Source: Microvelia longipes (taxonomy: Eukaryota; Arthropoda; Insecta; Hemiptera; Veliidae). Taken from it: a stretch of 64,000 bases of DNA. Below, piece by piece: positions 10,288-21,780 of the stretch (the stretch's first letter is position 1; each line of letters begins with the position of its first letter). The stretch lies in the NCBI GenBank assembly GCA_018340805.1, contig JACMZG010001870.1, forward strand, positions 48,004,573 to 48,068,572. The letters run 5' to 3'. Made by a program: the position numbers and the translations under genes. Below the pieces are notes generated by a model that saw nothing but the letters and a program-made list of their open reading frames with translations, was not told where the DNA came from and did no database searches.

Positions 10288-11178
10288 ATGGAATCTATGT
10301 TAGCAGTTTCCGTTTCCTTCAGACAAGATGATCAGTCATTGCTTTTAGTTATTTACCATATGAAAATGGACGAAGCCATCGCGGATTATCCAGAAATCAA
10401 AATCGAATCGGTAAGAGTATCTGATGAAGAATTGATGGATTCAGTGTTCCAGCTAATCATGGTTTTCAAACGTCATCCAGAAGCAGCGGATACAACAGAT
10501 TTGAATAAAATCATTCGAAAACTAAGAGAACTTAATTTGTCGATTCTAATTATCGATAAGATAATCGAGATGATAAGGGTAATATTATCAGCTGATTTAA
10601 CATTGATGCCGAATGAGCCAAGTGTACTAATAATACAGTCACAGCAAGTGTCAAAAATACAGTTACAGCAAACTATGTCGATGCTACAGCAAGTTAGCAT
10701 ACCTATGAACATTGTTCATGTAGCTAGAGATATACTAAGAATCATACAAGATACTGATATTAGAGCAATACCAACTGAACCAATGATTGTTGTTGTTCAG
10801 ACATCTAACTTTCAACCTTGTATAGAACAATCGATCAATAGAATGGTCGATAAATTAGGTGCCATGCAAGAAATAACACCGGCGATGTTAGAAACGATGT
10901 TTTTAGTGATGGAGCTACTTCATATTTCTGTTTTGACAGGTGGTGCACCAACGTGCGATGGTAACGCATGTTTTGGAGCCGGAAGACCATCTAATGATAC
11001 AAGATCAGCATTAGAGAGACCTTCACAAACGATAACAAACAGAAATTCAGAAAGTAATTCGAACCTAGAAACACAGACGACTTTGCCCAATGAACAAACA
11101 GAGGCACCCGACTCATCTGGAAATGACGATCCAAATGATCCTAACCCACAAGATCCGTCCAAATCCAGCTCTCCTTAG
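10288..11178 (+). CDS. 296-residue protein with internal repeat, unknown function
   Basis: Continuous ORF starting at the ATG at 10288; an in-frame TGA lies 9 bases upstream, so the start is well bounded unless the region is an internal exon. Residues about 95-150 and 155-215 form a tandem repeat sharing 'D(I/L)xx(I/M)PxEPxxxxxQ' followed by about 40 mostly helical residues; residues 1-90 are also mainly helical and Leu/Ile-rich. From about 225 the tail is rich in Ser, Asn, Asp and Pro and looks disordered. I see no signal peptide, catalytic motif or transposon signature. It starts only 80 bp after the stop of the cysteine-rich gene on the same strand. That could mean a separate promoter, a shared transcript or an unseen 5' exon. 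I do not recognise the family. Confidence 0.7.
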   Translation: MESMLAVSVSFRQDDQSLLLVIYHMKMDEAIADYPEIKIESVRVSDEELMDSVFQLIMVFKRHPEAADTTDLNKIIRKLRELNLSILIIDKIIEMIRVILSADLTLMPNEPSVLIIQSQQVSKIQLQQTMSMLQQVSIPMNIVHVARDILRIIQDTDIRAIPTEPMIVVVQTSNFQPCIEQSINRMVDKLGAMQEITPAMLETMFLVMELLHISVLTGGAPTCDGNACFGAGRPSNDTRSALERPSQTITNRNSESNSNLETQTTLPNEQTEAPDSSGNDDPNDPNPQDPSKSSSP

Positions 11179-11236
11179 CGTCTTCAATATCTAAGCTGAA
11201 CAAATACAATTATTAACAGCTCATCTAATTTTTGAT

Positions 11237-11242
11237 ATTAAA
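11237..11242 (+). promoter_or_regulatory. Possible polyadenylation signal (ATTAAA)
   Basis: The common variant hexamer ATTAAA lies 59 bp after the stop of the 296-codon ORF. No AATAAA was seen between 10208 and 10287, which would allow the two ORFs to share this 3' end. Hexamers are frequent by chance in AT-rich DNA. Confidence 0.3.
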
Positions 11243-11961
11243 ATCGTATAAAATAAGAAAGGGATGTTCACCTACAAAGTGTTTCGTATTGTTTCGTATT
11301 TTTATTCATAAGCTTTGGCTAAAACAACTTAATCAATTCACTTAGTTTTGATGCAAAACAAAATCAGTGATTTGTGACTTCAGTCATAATTCCCCGAGTT
11401 AAAATGAAATTAATTTCTGAAGGAGAAAGCCGAGGGAATCATGGAAAGTTAAGTCTCGAGTTGAAGCCAAGAGACTACTTTGGTCCCGAGACAAAGCCGA
11501 GAGATGCAATTATTACTCTAGGAGTTACGACTGTTGGCTCTTATGGTGCTTATCTAAAGTAAAAATTTCAGACTAAATGCCCAGTTATGATGCTCGGAAG
11601 ATAATAATTGTTACCACGATAACCTATAATAACTTACTGATGAATTAAAATTCATAAACAAAATTAAGGAGCGAGTTTAAATTTAATTCAATGTCCAATA
11701 AGTTATAAATCAATAAATGATCAATCGATCTACAAAATTTTATTATAATATACGTCACCATTTTGAAAGTATAGAATATCTAATTTCAAAAATTCAATAG
11801 TTATAAAAATATTTACTTTCTTTCTGCTTTTCGACGATCAACACATTAATAACGATTTACATAATGCATGAATACATGCATTAGTAGTTAACAATTCCAT
11901 AGTTATTTAACCTTTAATTTATAAGTTATTGGCTAACAAACAAATTTATTGGTGCGTTCGA
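11243..11961. other. Downstream flank with foldback-like remnant
   Basis: From about 11385 to 11525 there are several inverted motifs (cccgagtt/ccgaggg, gtctcgag/ctcgagac-like), comparable in style to the foldback at 18566. The 62-codon ORF here is built from these motifs and is not a convincing gene. The rest is AT-rich with nothing recognised. Confidence 0.35.
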
Positions 11962-12155
11962 AGAGATATATTACTAGAGGGGCCATACCCTATATTAATA
12001 CATTGAGAAGATAAAACGTCATTTTGGGGCTCTCAGGGGCTTTGTGTAACCTCATAAAAACCTCCAAGAGTGACTCAAGGTTATAATAAAAATATTCTCG
12101 TCTGCTTTACACACGTTGTTTTGTTTTGTATTTTAACGTTCGTTAGATAAACGTT
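11962..12155 (+). mobile_element. Family V MITE, partial copy V1
   Basis: Starts with the family end tattactagaggggcc and shares 'tacattgaga', 'ggggctctcaggggct' and 'gtgtaacctca' with the fuller copy at 35236-35542. It loses similarity after about 12150, so the right end is missing. Confidence 0.65.
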
Positions 12156-12194
12156 AATTTTAATGTAACTTAACTTTTAAAGTAACGTTTAACG

Positions 12195-12410
12195 TTTAAC
12201 TTATAAGATAATATAAGTTACTGTAATTTGCATGGTTAAAGTTAATATAAGTTATGTAATTTCATGGTTTAAGTTAATATAAGTTACTGTAATTTTGCAT
12301 GGTAGTTAATATAAGTTTACATCGTAATGGTTTTAAAGTTAATATAAGTTACTGTAATTCTTCATGGTTTAAAGTTAATATAAGTTACAGTAATTTTGCA
12401 TGGTTTATTT
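12195..12410 (+). repeat. About 35-bp tandem repeat, six copies
   Basis: Units contain gttaatataagttactgtaa followed by ttttgcatggtttaaa, with small indels between copies. Bounded by an AACGTT-rich stretch upstream. Confidence 0.8.
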
Positions 12411-12606
12411 GATTAGGTAAATAAAGTTTAAGGTATAACAACGGTTTAGTAATTAAGTAATTGATATTATCGGTCCACTACCTCATAATAATCAAAGGTT
12501 TGCAGATTACTTTTAACTCCCTAGGGCTTTGAATAACTATTTTATTCTGAGGTCGATCGTAGCGAGAACAAAGTATTGCTACCTAATACTTAAGGGCTAA
12601 GCCCTT

Positions 12607-12770
12607 AAGTAACTAACAGCAAGTCTGGTTCCAAATTATGCATTTTTAACCAACTTCAAGTCTGGTTCCAGATTGTCAATTTATAACTAACTGCAATTCA
12701 GGTTCCAGATTGTCAAATGTAACCAAATGCGAATCCGGTCTCAGATCGAAAATGCAATGATCCCAGTGTT
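12607..12770 (+). repeat. About 50-bp degenerate tandem repeat, three to four copies
   Basis: Repeats of 'aactaactgcaagtctggtt' followed by 'ccagattgtcaat', diverging toward the right (gcgaatccggtctcagatcg). Confidence 0.65.
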
Positions 12771-13135
12771 CAATGCATGCTTAGTATTCAAAAAGAAATC
12801 ACAGCTCCAACCTCCATCAGATAACTGCCGCAATGCAGGGAACTACATTCATCTCTTTGGGCTTGGTTAACAATCCATTCTCCCCTACATCACGATCTCT
12901 CTATCACGTATTCACGGTTTTTATCAGTGCACTCTGATCATCCCAGGTATTTAGGTCCTGATTTTATACTTAAGAATTGTACGTAATATAATACAATTGA
13001 ACGTAACAGAACTGACAGTTATAACAAAATTAACACTTTTTGAATAAAATATAATAATTGCCAGCGTCATCCTCCAACTTCATCCTTCCTCCCTCCATGA
13101 GCTCAACCTCATAAGCTTATTTTTTTATTGAAAAT

Positions 13136-13240
13136 GAAAATGTTTACATTGTCATGTATCTAATGTTTACATTGTCATGTATCTAATGTTTACATTGTCA
13201 TGTATCTAATGTTTACATTGTCATGTATTTGAACACGCTT
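13136..13240 (+). repeat. 24-bp minisatellite, four copies
   Basis: Tandem units of tgtttacattgtcatgtatc plus taa. The sequence just before it (13050-13135, 'aacctcataagctt') belongs to a dispersed motif also seen near 51930 and 63130 (inverted). Confidence 0.8.
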
Positions 13241-13437
13241 TGCTCGACCTCAGAATAAGGTAATGATCTAATGTTTACATTGATTTTTATTAAAATTGAC
13301 TTTATCTTATCAATTTAAATTAACTTTGTTAATATTAATTAATTTATTAATAATTTAATAGATTTGCTGATTAACTATAAATGTACTGTCTTAACTAAAA
13401 ATCTCATAATAATTTTATTATGTAACCCAGAAATTTT

Positions 13438-13505
13438 TACTGATCCCCCCTAAAAACTCTTCGCGGTCCATTTTAGGGTTGGGACCTACAGGTCTGGAAC
13501 CACTG
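13438..13505 (-). mobile_element. hAT-like terminal fragment
   Basis: Read on the minus strand it starts CAGTGGTTCCAGACCTGTAG and continues with GGTCCCAACCC and a cgcgaag-containing stretch. This is the pattern of many animal hAT MITE ends (CAGTGGTTCTCAACC-type). The opposite end was not found. Confidence 0.45.
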
Positions 13506-13889
13506 ACTTGTGAACACAAGAGATGTTTTATCGTCATTTTGTCGTCAAATCTTCTTTTGTATAACTTAGCACAAAATATGCACTGCAAAAACTGCTGGTT
13601 AAGCTACCCTGCTTAACTATACAAGGAGCAATAAAGTTTTTAAATATTAAACGAAGATTAAAGAAAGAATTTTTATACAAAAAGTGAAAACATATAATTA
13701 CAAGGAGGCTAAGTATTGGTGAGCAAGAAATGACGAGGTATTGCCTGCTGCATTCAAGTATCGGAGTTTCGTTTTAAAACCGGTCTTAATTTCAGAACCA
13801 GTTATGCTATAATATCTTTTAACTTTATCCATCATATCTTATTTCGCAACTCTAGATTTCTTTCACCAAAACTTTCTTAAACGATAATT

Positions 13890-14404
13890 TAAAACGAACT
13901 TAAGTGTAGTGTCTACAAAGTTATGGTAAGCAAAGACGAAATTAAGGGTAGTGTCGTAAAACTTTTTTTTTTTTTTAGCGTCGTAAAACCTTCTTAAACG
14001 ATAATTTAAGACGAACTTAAGAGTAGTGTCTACAAAGTTATGGTAAGACGAAATTAAGGGTAGTGTCTACAAAGTCAAGGTTAGTAAAGACGAACTTAAG
14101 AGTAGTGTCTACAAAGTCAAGGTAGGTGAAGACGAACTTAAGAGTAGTGTCAAGAAAGTCAAGGTTAGTAAAGACCAATTTAAGAGTAGTGTCAACAAAG
14201 TCAAGGTAAGTAAAGACGAACTTAAAAGTAGTGTCTACAAAGTCAAGGTAAGTAAAGACGAACTTAAGAGTAGTGTCAACAAAGTCAAGGTAAGTAAGAC
14301 GAACTTAGAGTAGTGTCTACAAAGTCAAGTTAAGTAAAGACGAACTTAAGAGTAGTGTCTACAAAGTCAAGATAAGTAAAGACGAACTTAAGGGGAGTGT
14401 CTAC
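13890..14404 (+). repeat. 42-bp tandem array, about 11 copies
   Basis: Units run 'gacgaacttaagagtagtgt' then 'ctacaaagtcaaggtaagtaaa'. The first two units are more divergent and separated by a T run. The array abuts the 91-bp satellite at about 14405 with no spacer. Confidence 0.85.
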
Positions 14405-17400
14405 AACTCTTCAGCTAAACGATCCTGATGAGTTGACTCTTCCTTCTTAATATCATTTCTATATGCTTAGTAAAGTCATGTAAAATTATATAATTGACTT
14501 CAGCTAAAAGATTCTGATGAGTTCACCTTCCTTCTTAATTCATTTCTATAATATCTTAGTAAAGTCATGTAAAATTATATAATACTTCAGCTAAAAGATT
14601 CTGATGAGTTCACTCTTCCTTCTTAATATCATTTCTATAACTTCCTTAGTCATGTAAAATTATATAATTGACTTAAGCTAAAAGATCCTGATGAGTTGAC
14701 TCTTCCTTCTTAATATCATAATCTATAGCTGCTTAGTAAAGTCATGTAAAAATATATATTGACTTCAACTAACAGATCCTGATGAGTTGACTCTTTCTTC
14801 TTAATATCATTCCTATAACAACCTTAGTAAAGTCATGTAAAAATATATATTGACTTCAACTAACAGATCCTGATGAGTTGACTCTTCCTTCTTAATATCA
14901 TATCTATAGCATGCTTAGTAAAGTCATGTAAAAATATATATTGACTTCAACTAACAGATCCTGATGAGTTGACTCTTTCTTCTTAATATCATTCCTATAA
15001 CAACCTTAGTAAAGTCATGTAAAAATATATATTGACTTCAACTAACAGATCTGATGAGTTGACTCTTCTTTCTTAATATCATATCTATAGCATGCTTAGT
15101 AAAGTCATGTAAAATTATATTTGACTTCAACTAACAGATCCTGATGAGTTGACTCTTTCTTTCTTAATATCATATCTATAGCATGCTTAGTAAAGTCATG
15201 TAAAAATATATATTGACTTCAACTAACAGATCCTGATGAGTTGACTCTTCCTTCTTAATATCATATCTATAACAACCTTAGTAAAGTCATGTAAAAATAT
15301 ATATTGACTTCAACTAACAGATCCTGATGAGTTGACTCTTTCTTCTTAATATCATATCTATAGCATGCTTAGTAAAGTCATGTAAAAATATATATTGACT
15401 TCAACTAACAGATCCTGATGAGTTGACTCTTTCTTCTTAATATCATTCCTATAAACAACCTTAGTAAAGTCATGTAAAATATATATTGACTTCAACTAAC
15501 AGATCCTGATGAGTTGACTCTTCCTTCTTAATATCATATCTATAGCATGCTTAGTAAAGTCATGTAAAATATATATTGACTTCAACTAACAGATCCTGAT
15601 GAGTTGACTCTTTCTTCTTAATATCATTCCTATAACAACCTTAGTAAAGTCATGTAAAATATATATTGACTTCAACTAACAGATCCTGATGAGTTGACTC
15701 TTTCTCTTAATATCATATCTATAGCATGCTTAGTAAAGTCATGTAAAAATATATATTGACTTCAACTAAAGATCCTGATGAGTTGACTCTTTCTTCTTAA
15801 TATCATATCTATAGCATGCTTAGTAAGTCATGTTAAAAATATATATTGACTTCAACTAACAGATCCTGATGAGTTGACTCTTCCTTCTTAATATCATATC
15901 TATAGCATGCTTAGTAAAGTCATGTAAAAATATATATTGACTTCAACTAACAGATCCTGATGAGTTGACTCTTCCTTCTTAATATCATATCTATAGCATG
16001 CTTAGTAAAGTCATGTAAAAATATATATTGACTTCAACTAACAGATCCTGATGAGTTGACTCTTTCTTCTTAATATCATTCCTATAACAACCTTAGTAAA
16101 GTCATGTAAAAATATATATTGACTTCAACTAACAGATCCTGATGAGTTGACTCTTTCTTCTTAATATCATATCTATAGCATGCTTAGTAAAGTCATGTAA
16201 AAATATATATTGACTTCAACTAACAGATCCTGATGAGTTGACTCTTCTTCTTAATATCATATCTATAGCATGCTTAGTAAAGTCATGTAAAAATATATAT
16301 TGACTTCAACTAACAGATCCTGACGAGTTGACTCTTCCTTCTTAATATCATATCTATAGCATGCTTAGTAAAGTCATGTAAAAATATATATTGACTTCAA
16401 CTAACAATCCTGATGAGTTGACTCTTCTTCTTAATATCATTCCTATAACAACCTTAGTAAAGTCATGTAAAATATATATTGACTTCAACTAACAGATCCT
16501 GATGAGTTGACTCTTCCTTCTTAATATCATTTCTATAACATGCTTAGTAAAGGTCATGTAAAAATATATATTGACTTCAACTAACAGATCCTGACGAGTT
16601 GACTCTTTCTTCTTAATATCATTTCTATAACTTCCTTAGTCATGTAAAATTATATAATTGACTTAAGCTAAAAGATCCTGATGAGTTGACTCTTCCTTCT
16701 TAATATCATATCTATAGCATGCTTAGTAAAGTCATGTAAAAATATATATTGACTTCAACTAACAGATCCTGACGAGTTGACTCTTTCTTCTTAATATCAT
16801 TTCTATAACTTCCTTAGTCATGTAAAATTATATAATTGACTTAAGCTAAAAGATCCTGATGAGTTGACTCTTCCTTCTTAATATCATATCTATAGCATGC
16901 TTAGTAAAGTCATGTAAAAATATATATTGACTTCAACTAACAGATCCTGACGAGTTGACTCTTTCTTCTTAATATCATTTCTATAACTTCCTTAGTCATT
17001 AAAATTATATAATTGACTTAAGCTAAAAGATCCTGATGAGTTGACTCTTCCTTCTTAATATCATATCTATAGCATGCTTAGTAAAGTCATGTAAAAATAT
17101 ATATTGACTTCAACTAACAGATCCTGACGAGTTGACTCTTTCTTCTTAATATCATTTCTATAACTTCCTTAGTCATGTAAAATTATATAATTGACTTAAG
17201 CTAAAAGATCCTGATGAGTTGACTCTTCCTTCTTAATATCATATCTATAGCATGCTTAGTAAAGTCATGTAAAAATATATATTGACTTCAACTAACAGAT
17301 CCTGACGAGTTGACTCTTTCTTCTTAATATCATTTCTATAACTTCCTTAGTCATGTTAAAATTATATTAATTGACTTAAGCTAAAAGATCCTGATGAGTT

Positions 17401-17520
17401 GACTCTTCCTTCTTAATATCATATCTATAACATGCTTAGTAAAATTATGTAAATATGTATAATTGACTTCAGCTGAAATATTCTGATGAGTTCACTCTTC
17501 CTTCTTAATATCATTTACAA
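14405..17520 (+). repeat. 87/91-bp satellite with higher-order structure, about 34 copies
   Basis: Each unit contains gacttcaactaacagatcct, gatgagttgactcttccttc and ttaatatcat, then one of three variable centres: A (ctatagcatgcttagtaaag), B (ctataacaaccttagtaaag) or C (ctataacttccttagtcatg). A and B units are 91 bp; C is about 87 bp because it lacks a short segment. From about 16570 to 17430 C and A alternate strictly, giving a 178-bp dimer repeated about five times. Before that A and B are interspersed less regularly. The outermost copies (14405-14680 and 17440-17515) are the most divergent, as expected at satellite edges. Confidence 0.9.
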
Positions 17521-17529
17521 ATTATATTC

Positions 17530-17605
17530 AGATGGAAGAGTCAACTCATCAAAATCTTTTGAATAAGTTTTGGACTTCAGCTAGCTGAAGTCCTAGTTGA
17601 AGCTT
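17530..17605 (-). repeat. Inverted satellite unit at array edge
   Basis: Contains gaagagtcaactcatcaaaa, the reverse complement of the satellite core, followed by the palindrome ggacttcagctagctgaagtcc (17573-17594). The array therefore ends in a short inverted junction. Confidence 0.6.
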
Positions 17606-18258
17606 ATACACTTAATAAGGTTCTAATAAGAAAGCTTAAAAGGAGCTAAAATAGCTCTGAGATGCTTCTTGTAAAGGATGGTACGCCAATAACCGCTAGA
17701 CTTGGCAGAGGAACTACCGTACCCCCAAATATCTAATATATATTTGATCCACAAATTTCATTAATATTATCTTACTTTAATATTGCCTTGCGTAACAGAT
17801 ATATCGACTTCATTATCCCAAACTTATTAGAACTTAGATTCGTCTGGGATATTGCGCAACGCCAAACCTCATTTGGTAAAACTATCAAGGTAAGTTTTAG
17901 CAAATAAAGTTCCACCCTAAAAATGTGGCTAGAAAGTTTATATAGAAATTGACATTTTAAACAACTCTCCTACGAGATTTCTCTGTGATGAGGGATTTTT
18001 AGTTAAGTTGAAAAAATAAGATGTTTAAATAATTAGTTAGAAAATTATTTATGCAAAATATCCGGAGAACTAGTTTGGGTTTAAATCTTGACTTCTGATT
18101 TTTAATGTCTTTTCCATTAACATATTTTTTTTCGTGCATCGCATCCTATTGCTTTCGCTTGGCTATTCTCAATGGTATACAGGAAAAGTATTGCGTTTGA
18201 AACTAACACCCTAAACATAAAGATTTTTAATTATCAGTTTAGGAGTCTTAAAGACTAA
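17606..18258. other. Unassigned sequence
   Basis: No ORF of note. A weak resemblance to the family S 5' end (ggtatacaggaaaagtattg) occurs near 18173-18200. Confidence 0.35.
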
Positions 18259-18506
18259 GGCCCGTATTCAAAGACATTTTTCTAACATTCTCCTCAAGGG
18301 TTCCTTAAGGAGAATGTTAGGAAAATGTTAGGTCTCCTTAAGGAGAATGTTAGGTTTAGGTAAGGAAAATGTTTTTAAGCCACGAAATTTAAATGATCGT
18401 TCCCGTGTTTAAAAGTGGGAGGAAAATATGGTTTTCGAGGCTTAAAAACATTTTTCTAACATTCTCCTTAAGGAAAATGTTAGGAATATGTCTTTGAATA
18501 CGGGCC
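18259..18506. mobile_element. Short Harbinger-type MITE
   Basis: Ends GGCCCGTATTCAAAGAC and its inverse, identical to those of 731-2012, and shares the internal 'aagccacgaaatttaaat' block. Only 248 bp long, with the same CCTAAC/GTTAGG subterminal motifs and no coding sequence. The flanking triplets are TAA and TAT, an imperfect match to the usual TTA/TAA duplication. Confidence 0.75.
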
Positions 18507-18565
18507 TATATGTAACATTTTATAATAAAATTTGTATGACAGTAGATTGAAATAATTGTTAATTC

Positions 18566-18708
18566 TGCACCAAGGGAGTAAAGAATGCTATTATTTTCCT
18601 GAGCAGTAAGTTGGTTCCTAAGGCGTATGCCAAGGGAACCAAAGTATTTAACTCCCGAGGCGAAGCCTTAGAGGTAATTTCGAGGGAAAATAGCATTTAC
18701 TCCCAAGG
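18566..18708. mobile_element. Foldback MITE, about 140 bp
   Basis: The left end (tgcaccaagggagtaaag) is inverted at the right end (tttactcccaaggtgca), with extended pairing through the 'atgctattattttcc'/'ggaaaatagcat' segment. Internal small hairpins (ccaagggaacc; gaggcgaagcc) give it a CG-rich centre. Confidence 0.65.
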
Positions 18709-19077
18709 TGCATACAAGATTTTATCTCCAGACGTTGATTTTATTTTAATTAGTTTTGTGGCATTTTATTCTAATTTAATGGTCGGGCCCCCTTATAAAT
18801 TTTTGGGGTGCTGCCCCCCAAAAAAAATTATTTTTCAAAACTACTTCTTTTGACCTGGAACGGATTTTGAGCTAATTTTTTTTTTTGGTCGGGTCACCCT
18901 TATAAATTTTGAGCAAATTTGCCCGGGAGTGCTACCCTCGGGAAAATTGGGGCCACCTTTTATCTGGTATGATTTTTCTATCTATATTTGTAGTATTATC
19001 TAAAACTGCTTTTTGCATTTGAAGGTATAACTTTGATGTCAGTCCTAAACTGTATTAAGTTTGGATACGGTAGGGAT
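18709..19077. other. G/C-run repeats
   Basis: Two related segments (18780-18845 and 18890-18955) share 'ggtcgg...cccttataaatttt' and 'ccctcgggaaaattg'. A similar stretch interrupts the RNase H pseudogene at about 32880-32960. Confidence 0.45.
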
Positions 19078-19300
19078 ACACCAGTATTGGATGCAGGGGT
19101 AGGATAACCTGTTGAGCAGAGAACTATTGGATGCAGGGGTAGGGATAACACCTATTTAGCAGAGAACTATTGGATGCAGGGGTAGGGATAACACCTGTTG
19201 AGCAGAGAACTATTGGATACAGGGGTAGGGATAACACCTGTTGAGCAGAGAACTATTGGATGCAGGGGTAGGGATAACACCTGTTGAGCAGAGAACTTTT
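19078..19300 (+). repeat. About 43-bp tandem repeat, five copies
   Basis: Units of 'ggatgcaggggtagggataa' plus 'cacctgttgagcagagaactatt'. The first two copies have small deletions. Confidence 0.85.
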
Positions 19301-19764
19301 GGTATGATCTGAACCTCAGACATATTCCAAATTCTTTCTATTTTTATGTCTAAATCTGCGCACCAACTTAGGAAAGAAGGAAGAGATAGTTCTTCAAAAG
19401 AGGAGGGGGACTCACTCACTGATCAACTAAAAGATACCTAAACTAAAAATATTTAAAGTCAGGCACTGATCTATAAGCAGTTTAACTTAGGTAGAAAAAA
19501 GGAAAGTACTAGAATTATTATCAGTATTATTATCAATCAAAGTTTAGAAAGTCTACATCTGTCGCACTACTGGCTTTTCTAATGATCTATATTTATTTAA
19601 ATGTTACAAAACTGCTAGTCAAAAGTTTAGATTGTTATCATACAACCAATATATAGAGGGAACGTGACTTTGATAAATCTAATTCAGGGTTGGTTAGTAA
19701 GATAATCAAAACAATTTTTATAAATTTGTATTTTGTAATTTTAAGGTAGTGAATAGAGAAGCTT

Positions 19765-20515
19765 AAATTTATGGGACAAAAGAGCTTATATTTATGAAAT
19801 AAAAAAGCTTATATTTATAGGATAAGGGACCTTATATTTATAGGATAAGGGACCTTATATTTATGGGATAAGGAAGCTTATATTTGTGGTATAAGAGAAC
19901 TTATATTTGTGGCATAAGGAAGCTTATATTTGTGGGATAATGGACCTTATATTTATGGGATAAGGAAGCTTATATTTTTGGTATAAGGGAGCTTATATTT
20001 ATGGGATAAGGAAGCTTATATTTGTGGTATAAAAGAGCTTATATTTATAGGATAAGGAAGCTTATATTGTGGTATAAGGGCTTATATTTTTGGTATAAGG
20101 AGCTTATATTTATGGTATAAGGGAGCTTATATTTGAGGTATAAGGGAGCTTAAATGTATGGTATAAGGAAGCTTATATTTGTGGTATAAAAGAGCTTATA
20201 TTTATAGGATAAGGAAGCTTATATTTGTGGTATAAGGGAGCTTATATTTTTGGTATAAGGGAGCTTATATTTATGGTATAAGGGAGCTTATATTTATGGT
20301 ACAAGGAAGCTTATATTTGTAGTATAAGGGAGCTTATATTTATGGGATAAGGAAACTTATATTTAAAGGATAAGGAAGCATATATTTGTGGTATTAGGGA
20401 GCTTATATTTGTGGTATAAGGGAGCTTATATTTGTAGTAATAAGGGAGCTTATATTTATGTATAAGGGAGCTTATATTTGTGGTATAAGGGAGCTTATAG
20501 TTATGGGGTAAAGGA
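19765..20515 (+). repeat. About 23-bp minisatellite, roughly 30 copies
   Basis: Units like ggagcttatatttgtggtat plus aag, with a ggaccttatatttatgggat variant concentrated at the left. It abuts the inverted repeat at 20516, whose first bases (ggacctaatatccat) resemble the minisatellite unit. Confidence 0.85.
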
Positions 20516-20935
20516 CCTAATATCCATTGTTGGAAATTAAGAAGAAACAAGCTATGAACCTGGCTGTCTCACAAATTTGAAATCACATGATTTGTCATGT
20601 GTCAGGGAAGATTTAAAAAAATTCAGTCACATTTTAAAATTTGATAAAGTTAATTGTCTGTTTAATTCTAATATACATATTAAATCAGTCAGTTTAAATA
20701 AAGCATTTATCTTTACTTCTCCCTATTTACACCACAGTTACGCAGAAAAAGTAATGTTAGCACTAAAACCACAAAACAGGGATTTTACCTTATTCGTCTG
20801 TTTTAGGACCTTCTGGGTGGTTTTTACCAGTGGTCTATATGTCTGATATCATAACTAATCTTTGTGAGACAGCCAGGTTGATAGCTTGTTTCTTCTTAAT
20901 TTCCACCAATGGATATTAGGTCACTTATCTTATAT
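20516..20935. mobile_element. Inverted-repeat element beside the minisatellite
   Basis: The sequence from about 20516 (ggacctaatatccattgttg) to 20580 is inverted at about 20866-20930, giving arms of about 65 bp with few mismatches. The 285-bp interior has an 89-codon ORF of AT-rich composition with no recognisable domain. The left arm joins the minisatellite directly, so the element may have seeded it. Confidence 0.65.
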
Positions 20936-21176
20936 CGTCTGAGTATGATAAACGGATAAGTGAAGTCCGACAGACTTAAAAAAAGTCGGTTCTTAAAAAT
21001 GAAATTATACTTGATTATACATGGTTTACTATGCAAATTAGAAAAATCAAGTTAGAAAGAACTTCACTTTTACTTAATGGTTTTAGCAATAAGGATAAGT
21101 ATTAAATCGAAAGTCTTTATATTTTATTTTTGTTTAATTACAGGCTCTAATTAATTATATTAATATGATACTAACA

Positions 21177-21410
21177 GCCGCCTCCATGGTCGAGATCGTT
21201 AAGGCGTCAGTTATTAAACTGACAGACACCACCGAGGTCTGGGGTTCGTATCCCAGGTTACGCTCTCAGTTAATATAAGATTATAGTTCAAATAACCTAT
21301 CGCCAACTTTAGATTACACTTTGGGCGTAACGATTGCCGCAACCACCCGAGGTGGTTCCGGCAGGGGTTATCCCTGATGGGCCGCAAGGCTCTAAACGGG
21401 TATTATTATT
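21177..21410 (+). mobile_element. tRNA-derived SINE with perfect 14-bp target duplication
   Basis: The 14 bases atatgatactaaca flank it exactly (21163-21176 and 21411-21424). The head has a Leu/Ser-type tRNA look: a box A-like 'tggtcgagatcgttaaggcg', a long variable-arm region and box B 'ggttcgtatccc'. The 3' end is a (TTA)n-like tail. At 234 bp it is a full SINE, and the perfect duplication suggests a recent insertion. Confidence 0.85.
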
Positions 21411-21569
21411 ATATGATACTAACATAATATTAATGTTTATAGAGATCTTATGTCGCTAATAATGCACGCCTATAATAAAATGACTTAGTCATCAAAGTAT
21501 AACTGATCTAAAATAACTCATAAACCAGGATATCAAGCACGAAATAGATTGTTTGCCAAGAAACGAAGC

Positions 21570-21780
21570 ATTACAAAAGAAATTCGCCCGGGTTGCGACA
21601 CCTTCCTCCATTATTTTGTTGTTATAAACATAACAAATGTAAATAAAACGATATAAACTTATCAGAGCAACCAGGATTTGAACCCGCGTCTCTAGCTTTA
21701 AGTGCTTAAAGTGCTCATATCTAGTTGCATTCTTAGCCCTTTCCCCAAATAAATAAATACGGGCCTTTGCCGTAGCCACT
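21570..21780 (-). mobile_element. Probable tRNA-derived SINE fragment
   Basis: On the minus strand a tRNA-like stretch ends in box B 'gggttcaaatcctg' (21670-21685), preceded by 'gaaagggctaagaatgcaac'. Box A is weak and no target duplication was found. Confidence 0.4.

Noticed and set aside
14405..17520. CTGATGAG in every satellite unit suggested a hammerhead-ribozyme satellite like those of some animals.
   Set aside because: No GAAA follows at hammerhead spacing in any unit, and the bases after CTGATGAG do not form a stem II. A shared 8-mer alone is not evidence.
18611..18853. 80-codon ORF starting within the foldback MITE.
   Set aside because: It spans the MITE end and G/C-run repeats, and the peptide mirrors the repeat motifs.
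20577..20846. 89-codon ORF inside the inverted-repeat element, possible transposase remnant.
   Set aside because: Composition follows the AT-rich DNA, and no transposase motif is present.
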